A stretch of 64,000 nt of DNA, taken from contig NZ_NPDM01000001.1 of NCBI RefSeq assembly GCF_002812085.1, forward strand, positions 124,001 through 188,000, written 5' to 3'. The DNA is from Leptospira levettii. Lineage in GTDB: Bacteria; Spirochaetota; Leptospiria; Leptospirales; Leptospiraceae. Below are positions 46,261 through 54,460 of the stretch, in pieces (position 1 is the first letter of the stretch; every line of letters begins with the position of its first letter). The notes below the pieces were generated by a model. The model searched no databases. It worked only from the letters and a program-made list of their open reading frames with translations, and had not been told where the DNA came from. A program made the position numbers and the translations under genes.

Positions 46261-46641
46261 ATGAGTAATATTTTGGTTGTTGATGATTCTCCTGCAGTAT
46301 TAAAAATTGTTCGCCTTGCATTAAGTAGCCAAGGTCACAATATCATTATCTGTGAGTCAGGAGAAATTGCCCTAGAAACTTTAAAAACAAATCCAAAGAT
46401 TGGATTAGGTATTTATGATTTTAATATGCCAGGGATCAGTGGGATTGAGTTGATTCAAAAATCAAAAAAAATAATGGCTCAATTTAAATTTAAAATCCTA
46501 ATCCTATCTGTAGAAAACAAACCGGAAATCATATCGAAGGCTCTACTAGAAGGGGTAGATGCTTGGATTGTAAAACCATTCAAAAATGAAGAATTAATCA
46601 AAAAAGTAAATGAGTTAGTTGAAGTAAATGATTCCCTTTGA
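46261..46641 (+). CDS. CheY-like response regulator (second of two)
   Basis: The 126-residue receiver resembles the first one (VVDDSPAVLKIV, YDFNMPGISG, VKPFKNEEL), but the switch Thr is replaced by Ser (LILSVEN) and the middle differs, so the two may have different kinetics or partners. Its ATG is one base behind the first receiver, and its end overlaps the next gene (46628) by 14 bases. Confidence 0.92.
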   Translation: MSNILVVDDSPAVLKIVRLALSSQGHNIIICESGEIALETLKTNPKIGLGIYDFNMPGISGIELIQKSKKIMAQFKFKILILSVENKPEIISKALLEGVDAWIVKPFKNEELIKKVNELVEVNDSL

Positions 46642-49114
46642 GATTGATGTTATTTTTGCCGTTACTGCATTATCGGTAGTTGTCAATTCAGTCATTTCCA
46701 TTATTATCTATTTCTTATCAAAAAATTCTAAATCAGAAATCAAACTTTCATATACATCATTCTTTTTAGCTATTTTAGTCATTCGCAATTATTCCTTATT
46801 TCTATACGGAAGTACACAAAACAAACTTTTTTTCTTATTTTCAGAATCCTTAACTCTACTTAGTTCCTTTTTATTAGTTTTATCTGTTCTCCCTATTATT
46901 TCCAAAACAATTTCCAAACATTGGGTATACCTTTCCTTTATTATAACTTATATTATTTTTGTATCCCTACTGATAAGTAACTTTAGTTTTTTTTGGTTCG
47001 CATTACCATCTGCGATCTTCAATGGATTAGCACTTTTGTTGTTTGGAAGCATCATACTTAGATTAGATGAATACCCAAAAAACATTCGATTGTATTTCTT
47101 TGCAGTTTGTATTTTATTATCACTCCAACGATTATTTTTTCCATATCTATTTACAATCGATTGGTATAAACCTTTAGGTTATACAATTAATACCTTGCTT
47201 ATGTTTCTGTTTGGCGTAGCATGTATTCTTTTCAGTTTCCAAGTGCAAACAAAAAAACTAAACTTATCATTATTCGAATTAGAAACTCTCCAAAAAGCAA
47301 TCAAAGATGTGAATGTACGTTTGCTTATCATGTACAATCAACTTCCAGCAATCATCTATAATATTGAATTTTTACCTGAACCAAGAACATCATATATCAG
47401 TTCCAAAATGGAAGAAATCACAGGTTATGGAATCAATTATTTTTACGAGAATTCTGATTTTTTCCGAGATATAGTCATTCCAGAAGACCAACACAAAATC
47501 GAAGATCTATTCTCAGGTGTTTCACCTATTATACTTAGAATGATCCATGCAAATGGATCCATCATATGGACAGAACACTATGTAAACATTTCCAATGATA
47601 TCTTAGGAATTAAAAAACGGATCGATGTTGTTGCCCTCGATATCACAAACTCAAAAAAAACAGAAATTTCCTTACTACAAGAAAAGAATCTAAATTCAAC
47701 TGTATTTGATAACGCAGCCAATCTAATCCTATTAACAAATGCAGATGGTTTATTAGAAAACATCAATCCAGCAGCATTAAGAGTATTAGAGTTGAATAAA
47801 AACGAAGTGCTCGGGAAGTACATCCAGGATATCATTCTTGCTGAAGAGGACAGAGAGTATTTAAAAGAAGTATTAGCAGATATAAGTGAAATCCAAAACA
47901 TAGCAGAAAGTTTAATCCTTCGATACATTACCATAAACAGACAAATTTTATATTTAGAATGGCGACTTGGTATCATACGTGATTCCAAAAATGAACCTTC
48001 AAAAATCATTTGGATTGGAATTGATCAAACTTCGAAACGAACAGCGGAACTAGAATTAAAAGAACTCAATAAATCTCTAGAAGAAAAAGTAAAAGAGAGA
48101 ACGAAGGAATTACAAACAAGTAATACAGAACTCAATTCCGCTTTGTTTGCTTTAAGAGAGGCGCAAGAAAAATTAATCCAGAATGAAAAGTTGGCTTCTT
48201 TAGGACAACTTGTTTCTGGACTATCACATGAAATCAATAATCCGATTGGTATGATCAAATCTTCAGTCGAAACTTTAATTGCAGAATGGGAAGAAGAATC
48301 TCATGATTTAAAAAATCAATCACTCATTGACATATTAGACTTGATTATCGATACAAATGATTCAGGACTAAAAATCTTAACTGGACTCACAAATCGACAA
48401 GCTCGCAAATCACTAACAGAATTGTTAAAAGAAAATTCCATTTTATATGCGGAAGAATTAGCAGAATTGTTTGTAGATTCAGGAATTCGAAATTTATCTC
48501 CTCCTATCTTAAAAAAAATCCAATCAGCAGTTAGGAATCAAAGTGATTTTAATCAATTGAGAAAGTTTTTACTGATGAAACAATCATCAGAACATATACT
48601 TTACTCGATCAAAAGATTATCTAAAATTACATTTACATTAAAAAACTTTGCAGGCCTTCAATCGAATTTGGAGTTAATCGATTTTTCACTCAAGGATACG
48701 ATTCACTCCGCGATTTCTTTGTATAAGGAATATTTCTTACGAGATATAAACTTAATCTTAAATCTAGATTTTGAAGGTAAAATTCGATGTATCCAAGGAG
48801 ATTTAGTCCAATTATGGAGTCAGATGATTTGGAACGCCATCCAAGCCGTCTCTTCCAAAGGCACAATCTCTATCAGAAGTTTTAAAAAGGTCGATGCTGT
48901 CATAGTTGAAATTGAAGATTCAGGGATAGGAATCCCAGCCGAACACCAATCCAAAATTTTTATGCCATTTTATTCAACAAAAACATCAGGTGATGGTTTA
49001 GGACTTGGACTCTACTTAGTGAAAGAAATTGTGAACCGACACAATGCAAATATTAGTTTTGAATCAGAACCTGGAAAAACTCTCTTTAGAGTTATCTTTC
49101 CTTTTAAGTCGTAA
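46628..49114 (+). CDS. Multi-pass membrane PAS histidine kinase
   Basis: The 828-residue protein has about seven N-terminal membrane helices (about 5-215), a first PAS domain with YISSKMEEITGYG (about 235-345), a second PAS with LTNADGLLENINPAAL (about 350-470), a coiled coil, and then the kinase. His534 lies in SGLSHEINNPIG. About 130 residues separate this His from the segment that leads into the ATPase domain, an insertion compared with the usual DHp length. The ATPase has MIWNAIQAV, DSGIGIPAEHQ and GDGLGLGLYLVKEI. It closes the chemosensory operon, its end overlapping purM by 11 bases, and no receiver follows, so one of the two CheY-like proteins is the probable target. Confidence 0.9.
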   Translation: MIPFEIDVIFAVTALSVVVNSVISIIIYFLSKNSKSEIKLSYTSFFLAILVIRNYSLFLYGSTQNKLFFLFSESLTLLSSFLLVLSVLPIISKTISKHWVYLSFIITYIIFVSLLISNFSFFWFALPSAIFNGLALLLFGSIILRLDEYPKNIRLYFFAVCILLSLQRLFFPYLFTIDWYKPLGYTINTLLMFLFGVACILFSFQVQTKKLNLSLFELETLQKAIKDVNVRLLIMYNQLPAIIYNIEFLPEPRTSYISSKMEEITGYGINYFYENSDFFRDIVIPEDQHKIEDLFSGVSPIILRMIHANGSIIWTEHYVNISNDILGIKKRIDVVALDITNSKKTEISLLQEKNLNSTVFDNAANLILLTNADGLLENINPAALRVLELNKNEVLGKYIQDIILAEEDREYLKEVLADISEIQNIAESLILRYITINRQILYLEWRLGIIRDSKNEPSKIIWIGIDQTSKRTAELELKELNKSLEEKVKERTKELQTSNTELNSALFALREAQEKLIQNEKLASLGQLVSGLSHEINNPIGMIKSSVETLIAEWEEESHDLKNQSLIDILDLIIDTNDSGLKILTGLTNRQARKSLTELLKENSILYAEELAELFVDSGIRNLSPPILKKIQSAVRNQSDFNQLRKFLLMKQSSEHILYSIKRLSKITFTLKNFAGLQSNLELIDFSLKDTIHSAISLYKEYFLRDINLILNLDFEGKIRCIQGDLVQLWSQMIWNAIQAVSSKGTISIRSFKKVDAVIVEIEDSGIGIPAEHQSKIFMPFYSTKTSGDGLGLGLYLVKEIVNRHNANISFESEPGKTLFRVIFPFKS

Positions 49115-50132
49115 TCGAGATTTTGCCTGTATCATTCGTTTTGCCAATGATGAATGCTTTTTCTCCTAACTGATCCAACTCATTCATGGTCGTATCAACC
49201 AAACCATTTTCAACAACGAGTATATAACCTATTCCCATATTAAAAGTACCATACATATCGTTCAAATCCAATGAATGGTCTTTTTTTAATTTTGAAAAAA
49301 CATAAGATTCAGGTAATGAATTAATTTCTGCACCAATCCCAGTTGGCAATACCCGAGGTATGTTTTCGTAAAAACCTCCGCCAGTAATATGAACCATTCC
49401 CTTTATGGAGACTTTTTGAATTAAGGAGAGTATCGATTTTACGTAAATATTTGTAGGAACAAACACATGATCTTTAATAAAATTTAATTCGCTGTCGGAA
49501 GAAGGTAATTTACCATCTTTTAATAATAAACGACGAAGAAGAGAAAATCCATTACTATGTGGTCCAGAAGAGGCTAGTCCTATGATTGTATCACCTGGTT
49601 GGATCGATTTACCATCGATCATTTTATTCTTTTCAACAACACCAACAACAAATCCCGCTAAGTCATATTCTTCATCAGGCATTACTCCCGGGTGTTCCGC
49701 AGTTTCGCCACCAACTAACGCACATTCTGCCAACTTACAACCCTTGACAATTCCAGAGACAATACCTTCCATTGTTGGTAAATGTAATTTTCCGCATGCG
49801 ATATAATCCTGGAAAAACAGAGGTTTTCCACCGTTGACCAAAATATCGTTTACGCACATCGCAACCAAATCAATTCCAACTGTGTCATGAATTCCTAACA
49901 ATCTAGCTAGTTGTAATTTGGTTCCAACTCCATCTGTTCCAGATAATAAAATTGGCTCTTGGTATGATTTTAAAAAACTAACATCATAACAAGCCGCAAA
50001 ACCCCCAAGACCACCTAACACATTTTTATTATGAGTTGTTGCAACATTGGATTTGATTCGTTTTACGAACTCTTGTCCTTTTTCGGTATCTACTCCGGCA
50101 TCTTTATAAGTTACTTTATTTTGGTCAGACAT
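49104..50132 (-). CDS. purM: Phosphoribosylformylglycinamidine cyclo-ligase (PurM)
   Basis: PurM closes the imidazole ring to make AIR in purine synthesis, using ATP. The 342 residues match the family: DAGVDTEKGQEFVKRIK at the N-terminus, LLSGTDGVGTKLQLARL, NGGKPLFFQDYIACG, LVGGETAEHPGVM and HITGGGFYENIPRVLP. Its ATG lies inside murI (8-base overlap), and it ends the htrA-aminotransferase-murI-purM run. Its stop overlaps the kinase gene on the other strand by 11 bases. Confidence 0.97.
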   Translation of the reverse strand: MSDQNKVTYKDAGVDTEKGQEFVKRIKSNVATTHNKNVLGGLGGFAACYDVSFLKSYQEPILLSGTDGVGTKLQLARLLGIHDTVGIDLVAMCVNDILVNGGKPLFFQDYIACGKLHLPTMEGIVSGIVKGCKLAECALVGGETAEHPGVMPDEEYDLAGFVVGVVEKNKMIDGKSIQPGDTIIGLASSGPHSNGFSLLRRLLLKDGKLPSSDSELNFIKDHVFVPTNIYVKSILSLIQKVSIKGMVHITGGGFYENIPRVLPTGIGAEINSLPESYVFSKLKKDHSLDLNDMYGTFNMGIGYILVVENGLVDTTMNELDQLGEKAFIIGKTNDTGKISITT

Positions 50133-50937
50133 GGAGTTTTCCTATTGTTGTATTAATTAATGACAAAGTATGATTTGGAGTGATTGTTTTTGCAATTCTT
50201 CCTGCTAAATGAACATAATCGGATTCAGAAGTATTCAATAGAATATCAAGTTGGTTTCTATTCTCTTTTGAGCCATCTGGTAATTGTAACATTTTTTTCA
50301 TATGTAAAGATGTTCCCAGATTACCATCATAAACTTTTAAATTGGGATAATGATAATGAATCCTTTCTCTCAAAAAAACATAATGTGTACATCCTAAGAC
50401 AATGATATCAGTTTCAGGGAGTATCATTTTAATTTTGGCATCTAAAAAATCCCAAGCATCTTCCCATCGATCTGAGTCAATCAGCTTCGCCAAACCTTCA
50501 CAAGGAACTGGCAATATTTCAGATCCTTTCGTAAGTCCTGTAACCAAATTCTTAAACTTTTCTTCTTTTAATGTAAGTTCAGTAGCAAAAACTGCAATTT
50601 TTACGCCTGGATTTTCAACTAACGCAGGTTTGATGGCAGGCTCCATTCCAAAAATCGGGATAGAATGTTGTTTTCGTAAAAAATCTGCTGCAGCAGATGT
50701 TGCTGTATTACAAGCAAACAATACTGCTTCACAATCTTTTTCGATCAAATATTCAAATGCAGTTTTTGAAAGTTCGATTACCTTCTGTTTCGATTTTTGA
50801 CCATATGGTGAATGGACCAAATCTCCAAAATAAATATAATCGATATTAGAAGTTTCTTTCCATAAAGTACGTAAAACTGAAAGACCACCTAAACCTGAAT
50901 CAAAAATTCCAATTTTATATCTACCGCGAGAATTCAT
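50125..50937 (-). CDS. murI: Glutamate racemase (MurI)
   Basis: MurI makes D-glutamate for peptidoglycan. The 270-residue protein has the N-terminal GIFDSGLGGLSVLR, the first catalytic Cys76 in LFACNTATSAA and the second Cys183 in VLGCTHYVFLR, so both proton-transfer residues are present. Its start directly follows the stop of the aminotransferase gene, and its end overlaps purM by 8 bases. Confidence 0.96.
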   Translation of the reverse strand: MNSRGRYKIGIFDSGLGGLSVLRTLWKETSNIDYIYFGDLVHSPYGQKSKQKVIELSKTAFEYLIEKDCEAVLFACNTATSAAADFLRKQHSIPIFGMEPAIKPALVENPGVKIAVFATELTLKEEKFKNLVTGLTKGSEILPVPCEGLAKLIDSDRWEDAWDFLDAKIKMILPETDIIVLGCTHYVFLRERIHYHYPNLKVYDGNLGTSLHMKKMLQLPDGSKENRNQLDILLNTSESDYVHLAGRIAKTITPNHTLSLINTTIGKLHV

Positions 50938-52239
50938 TTAGGATGCTAGATATTCTTTGATATTCTCAGCTAATGTTTGGTAAATCCATTCAAACTTATT
51001 GTCATCTTCTTCCAGAAGTGTCACTCTAAATCCATTTCGATTACAACAAAATGAACTGAGTGGGACAACACAAATCCCTGCTGAAGCTAACAGATGTAAA
51101 ACAAACCGACGATCAAGGGCGGCTTTTTCCATAAGTGGAGAAACAAAATCTTTCACCTTTTGGTTTTTAATAAGTAAAGTCATATGAGATTTCAAAACAT
51201 CATCTTCAAAAAGAACAGTTAAGTAAAATGCTCCTTTGGGTTGGATGACTTTGACCCCAGGGATTCCAGACAACATCTGTGTTGCCTTTTCTGCTCTTTT
51301 TTTAAACTTCTGATTTCTAAACTTTAAATGATTTAAAAACTCTGGATGAGAATATACAAGTGGTATTGAAAGTTGCGGCAATGTTGTGGAACATACTTCC
51401 AACATTTTAGCATCTAATAATGATTTGATGTAACGTTCAAAAGTTGGATCATTTTTTCGATTGAATACTTCTAACCATCCACATCTTGCACCTGGCCATG
51501 GGTATTCTTTAGAAATTGATCGAAGTGCAAATCCACAAACCTTATCTCCAATGACTTCTGATAAGTGTATACTTCCCCATTCCGAATAATTTACATGAGC
51601 GTATGTTTCGTCGCAAATCAGTATGATATCGTATTTTTCACAAATTTTTACTATTTCCCGCATAACCTCTTTTGGATACACGGCACCTGTTGGATTATCT
51701 GGATTGATGAGTAAAATTCCTGCAATCGAATCATTGTATTTTACTTTGTTCTCAATGTCTTCTAAGTCAGGCATCCAATCATTATTTGGGTTTAATTCAT
51801 AGGTTAAATGTTCATAACCAGAGTGAGCAGCTTCTGCAGAAGATAACGTGGAATAGGCGGGAGAGGGTCCGAGTATACGAGCTTCCCTTCTCATAAATCC
51901 GAATATTTTTGCGACAGCATCACCTAAACCATTAAAGAATAAAATGTCCTCGGAGGTGATTTGTGCTCCACCTCTTTCATTTACTTTTTCTGCTAAAAAT
52001 TTACGAGTGTTTTCGTCACCTTGTGTGGCTGTGTAGGCCCAAGATTTATTTTGGTTCACAAGTCCACTGACAATGTCTTTCATCCAATTGGGAATACTTT
52101 CCCCTTTTTGGATAGGGTCCCCGATGTTTTCCCAAGTGATGGAAACACCCATGGCTTCGATTTGTTTGGCAAGTGCCACAATCTGGCGAATTTCGTAAAT
52201 AAGGGCGTCTGCACCCGAATGGACTATATTTCTTCTCAT
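50938..52239 (-). CDS. Class I/II PLP-dependent aminotransferase
   Basis: The 433-residue protein has the fold-type I pattern. INPDNPTGAVYP contacts the substrate carboxylate, CDETYAHVNYSEWG holds the Asp and Tyr that bind PLP, and SISKEYPWPGARCGWLE carries the PLP lysine. The C-terminus has the LLASAGICVVPLSSF and GFRVTLLEEDD segments expected for the small domain. It looks closest to aspartate- or alanine-type aminotransferases, and the substrate is not deducible from sequence. It is flanked by htrA (four bases) and murI (none). Confidence 0.9.
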   Translation of the reverse strand: MRRNIVHSGADALIYEIRQIVALAKQIEAMGVSITWENIGDPIQKGESIPNWMKDIVSGLVNQNKSWAYTATQGDENTRKFLAEKVNERGGAQITSEDILFFNGLGDAVAKIFGFMRREARILGPSPAYSTLSSAEAAHSGYEHLTYELNPNNDWMPDLEDIENKVKYNDSIAGILLINPDNPTGAVYPKEVMREIVKICEKYDIILICDETYAHVNYSEWGSIHLSEVIGDKVCGFALRSISKEYPWPGARCGWLEVFNRKNDPTFERYIKSLLDAKMLEVCSTTLPQLSIPLVYSHPEFLNHLKFRNQKFKKRAEKATQMLSGIPGVKVIQPKGAFYLTVLFEDDVLKSHMTLLIKNQKVKDFVSPLMEKAALDRRFVLHLLASAGICVVPLSSFCCNRNGFRVTLLEEDDNKFEWIYQTLAENIKEYLAS

Positions 52240-52243
52240 AAAA

Positions 52244-53371
52244 TTATTTGCCCTTTTGGTAGGCTGCTTCCACCAAAGGGATCGATAATTCCATCTCTTG
52301 GGTATCCCGTAATATCTTCAACCGTAAGACGCCCCCAAGACCAACAAGTCCCACTTGTTCGCGTAAATCGTTGATATGGCGTACGGAGAGTCCATTTGCG
52401 CCTTCAATGAAGTCATACCGGCGTAAACCACCCTTTTCTGCTGCCGAATTCGGCTCTATGTCATACACAAGAACCCCAACAGCATCATTTGGGATTCCTA
52501 GGGATTTTCTGTGGTCTGGCAGAGGGGTCGTTGCCATCACACCAAGGGTTGCAGGACGAATGTTTTGGCCGACGTTTTGTTCAATCTGGCGGAGCACTCT
52601 TTTTGCATAATTGATAGGGATGGCAAATCCAATCCCAGCACTGGCCCCACTCGAGGAACGAATCATTCGATTGATACCCACAACCTCACCATAAATATTG
52701 AGGAGTGGCCCTCCACTGGAACCTGGATTGATTGCTGTGTCGGTTTGGATATGGGTTTGGCCTGTTTCATCTAAGTCCTCCCTAGATTTTGCAGACACAA
52801 CACCAACAGTGAAAGTTTTTTCCAATCCGTAAGGGGAACCAACGGCAATGGCCCAATCTCCCACTTCAATTTCATCTGAATTTCCGAGGAAGGCAGGAGT
52901 GAATTTATCTTCACTTGGGATTTTGAGAAGAGCTATGTCGGCTCGTTCATGACTACCGACATAACGTGCAGGGAATATCCTTCCATCGGACATGATGATT
53001 TCGATGATCTCAGCATTTTTGATGACATGGTAATTGGTAACAACAAACCCACGTTCATCAATAATGAACCCACTGCCAATGGATGAAATTCGATCTTCCC
53101 GACTCTCTCCAAAAGCATAGGGATGGAAAATCATTTCTGTTTTTTTGGTTCGGATCGAGACAACAAATTGTTGGGCTTCACGATACACATTTCGAAAACT
53201 CGATTGGATTTGGATGGCTTGGCTCTGTTTGCTTGCAGAGATCGGTTTGGGAGAAGAAAAGAGTTTTGTGACAGCGGAACGTATCTCAGGGAAAAAAATA
53301 GCGAATAAAAGTACGAAGACTAAGGCAAAGTTAATGTAGACGACTGGTGGAATCGAATTTTTTCTTTCCAT
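52244..53371 (-). CDS. Membrane-anchored HtrA/DegS-like serine protease
   Basis: The 375-residue protein has an uncleaved N-terminal membrane anchor (about 9-30), a trypsin-like domain with His115 (VVTNYHVIKNAE), Asp145 (ERADIALLKI) and Ser219 (AINPGSSGGPLLN), and a single C-terminal PDZ domain (about 275-365). One PDZ and an anchor match the DegS layout more than the two-PDZ soluble DegP. The GSSGG active-site loop replaces the usual GNSGG. It is the first gene of the run leading to purM, and the divergent aminopeptidase lipoprotein starts 70 bases away. Likely role: periplasmic quality control or stress sensing. Confidence 0.94.
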   Translation of the reverse strand: MERKNSIPPVVYINFALVFVLLFAIFFPEIRSAVTKLFSSPKPISASKQSQAIQIQSSFRNVYREAQQFVVSIRTKKTEMIFHPYAFGESREDRISSIGSGFIIDERGFVVTNYHVIKNAEIIEIIMSDGRIFPARYVGSHERADIALLKIPSEDKFTPAFLGNSDEIEVGDWAIAVGSPYGLEKTFTVGVVSAKSREDLDETGQTHIQTDTAINPGSSGGPLLNIYGEVVGINRMIRSSSGASAGIGFAIPINYAKRVLRQIEQNVGQNIRPATLGVMATTPLPDHRKSLGIPNDAVGVLVYDIEPNSAAEKGGLRRYDFIEGANGLSVRHINDLREQVGLVGLGGVLRLKILRDTQEMELSIPLVEAAYQKGK

Positions 53372-53440
53372 AGAATGCCAAAACCCCTTCCACTTTTGCC
53401 GATTCCATTCCCATGTCGAACCAAAAAGAAAAAATTGATC

Positions 53441-54460
53441 ATGACAATCTCGTTCTTTCCTTTTTTTCTCACTAGTTGTTTGCCCTATTTATACCACTTG
53501 GGAAAGGAACAATCTGCAATCATTTTAGGCAGAGAAAAAATCGAAACGGTCTTAAACAAACCAAACATCGATTCTAAAACAAAGGAAAAATTATACTTAA
53601 TCCGCGAAGTTAGAAAGTTTGCCATCGAGGAACTGGCGCTAAACGAAAAAGGTGGTTTTGAATACTTCACCAAACTTGAACGTGACGAAATCGGATGGAA
53701 TGTCAGTGCTTCGGAATCATTGGCTCTCAAATCCTATACATGGTGGTTTCCCATTGCAGGAACAGTTCCATACAAAGGGTTCTTCAATAAAGAGATGGCG
53801 ATTGAGTTAGAAAACGAACTCAAAAACAAAGGGTATGATACAAGGATACGTGCCATTGGTGGATACTCTACACTTGGTTGGTTTTCAGACCCTGTATTAT
53901 CTCCACAACTAAATTGGCCTGACCATCGTTTGGTGGGACTTGTCATTCATGAGATGGCACATGCTACCGCATATTTGCCAGGTGACACAACCTTAAATGA
54001 ATCCTATGCAAGTTTTGTGGAAGAAATTGGCACTGAACGATTTTATCTAAAAAAAGAAGGAGAAAAAAGTCCTCACTTAGAAAAATTCAAAAAGGAAAAA
54101 ACAAAAAGAGAAACGACGATCCAATTACTGAAAGTGTATGCAGATCGCCTTAAAGAAGTTTATGAAAGTAACAAAAATTCGGAAACAAAACTTCTCCAAA
54201 AACAATCTTTGATCTCTGAATTCAAAAACAAAGTGATTGAAGACAAATTGATCCCAGAAGAAAAATCAAAAGAATTTTTAGCAAGAGATTGGAACAATGA
54301 AGACTTCTTGGGTGCCCTTCGTTACCATTCTGGTGAAGTAAGTTTTAATCATCTATATGCGAAGGCAAATTATGATTTAAAATTATTTCATAAAGAAGTA
54401 AAAAAACTTTTTGATCTTCCTGCAGACTTGCGGAAGGATTTTCTAAATCAAACCCATTAG
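53441..54460 (+). CDS. COG4324-type predicted aminopeptidase lipoprotein
   Basis: From ATG 53441 the protein has 339 residues and a compact lipoprotein signal MTISFFPFFLTSC; the open frame starts earlier at 53375, but those residues hide the signal. It contains VIHEMAHATAYLPGDTTLNE, with the zinc motif HExxH, followed by NESYASFVEEIGTERF, matching the predicted aminopeptidase family (PF10023). A coiled, Lys/Glu-rich region fills about 205-290. It is a lipid-anchored exopeptidase by prediction; the substrate is unknown. Its stop overlaps the giant gene on the other strand by four bases. Confidence 0.85.
   Translation: MTISFFPFFLTSCLPYLYHLGKEQSAIILGREKIETVLNKPNIDSKTKEKLYLIREVRKFAIEELALNEKGGFEYFTKLERDEIGWNVSASESLALKSYTWWFPIAGTVPYKGFFNKEMAIELENELKNKGYDTRIRAIGGYSTLGWFSDPVLSPQLNWPDHRLVGLVIHEMAHATAYLPGDTTLNESYASFVEEIGTERFYLKKEGEKSPHLEKFKKEKTKRETTIQLLKVYADRLKEVYESNKNSETKLLQKQSLISEFKNKVIEDKLIPEEKSKEFLARDWNNEDFLGALRYHSGEVSFNHLYAKANYDLKLFHKEVKKLFDLPADLRKDFLNQTH

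Noticed and set aside
53375..53440. Upstream extension of the aminopeptidase lipoprotein
   Set aside because: The added 22 residues are Pro- and Lys-rich and would displace the clear lipoprotein signal starting at 53441.
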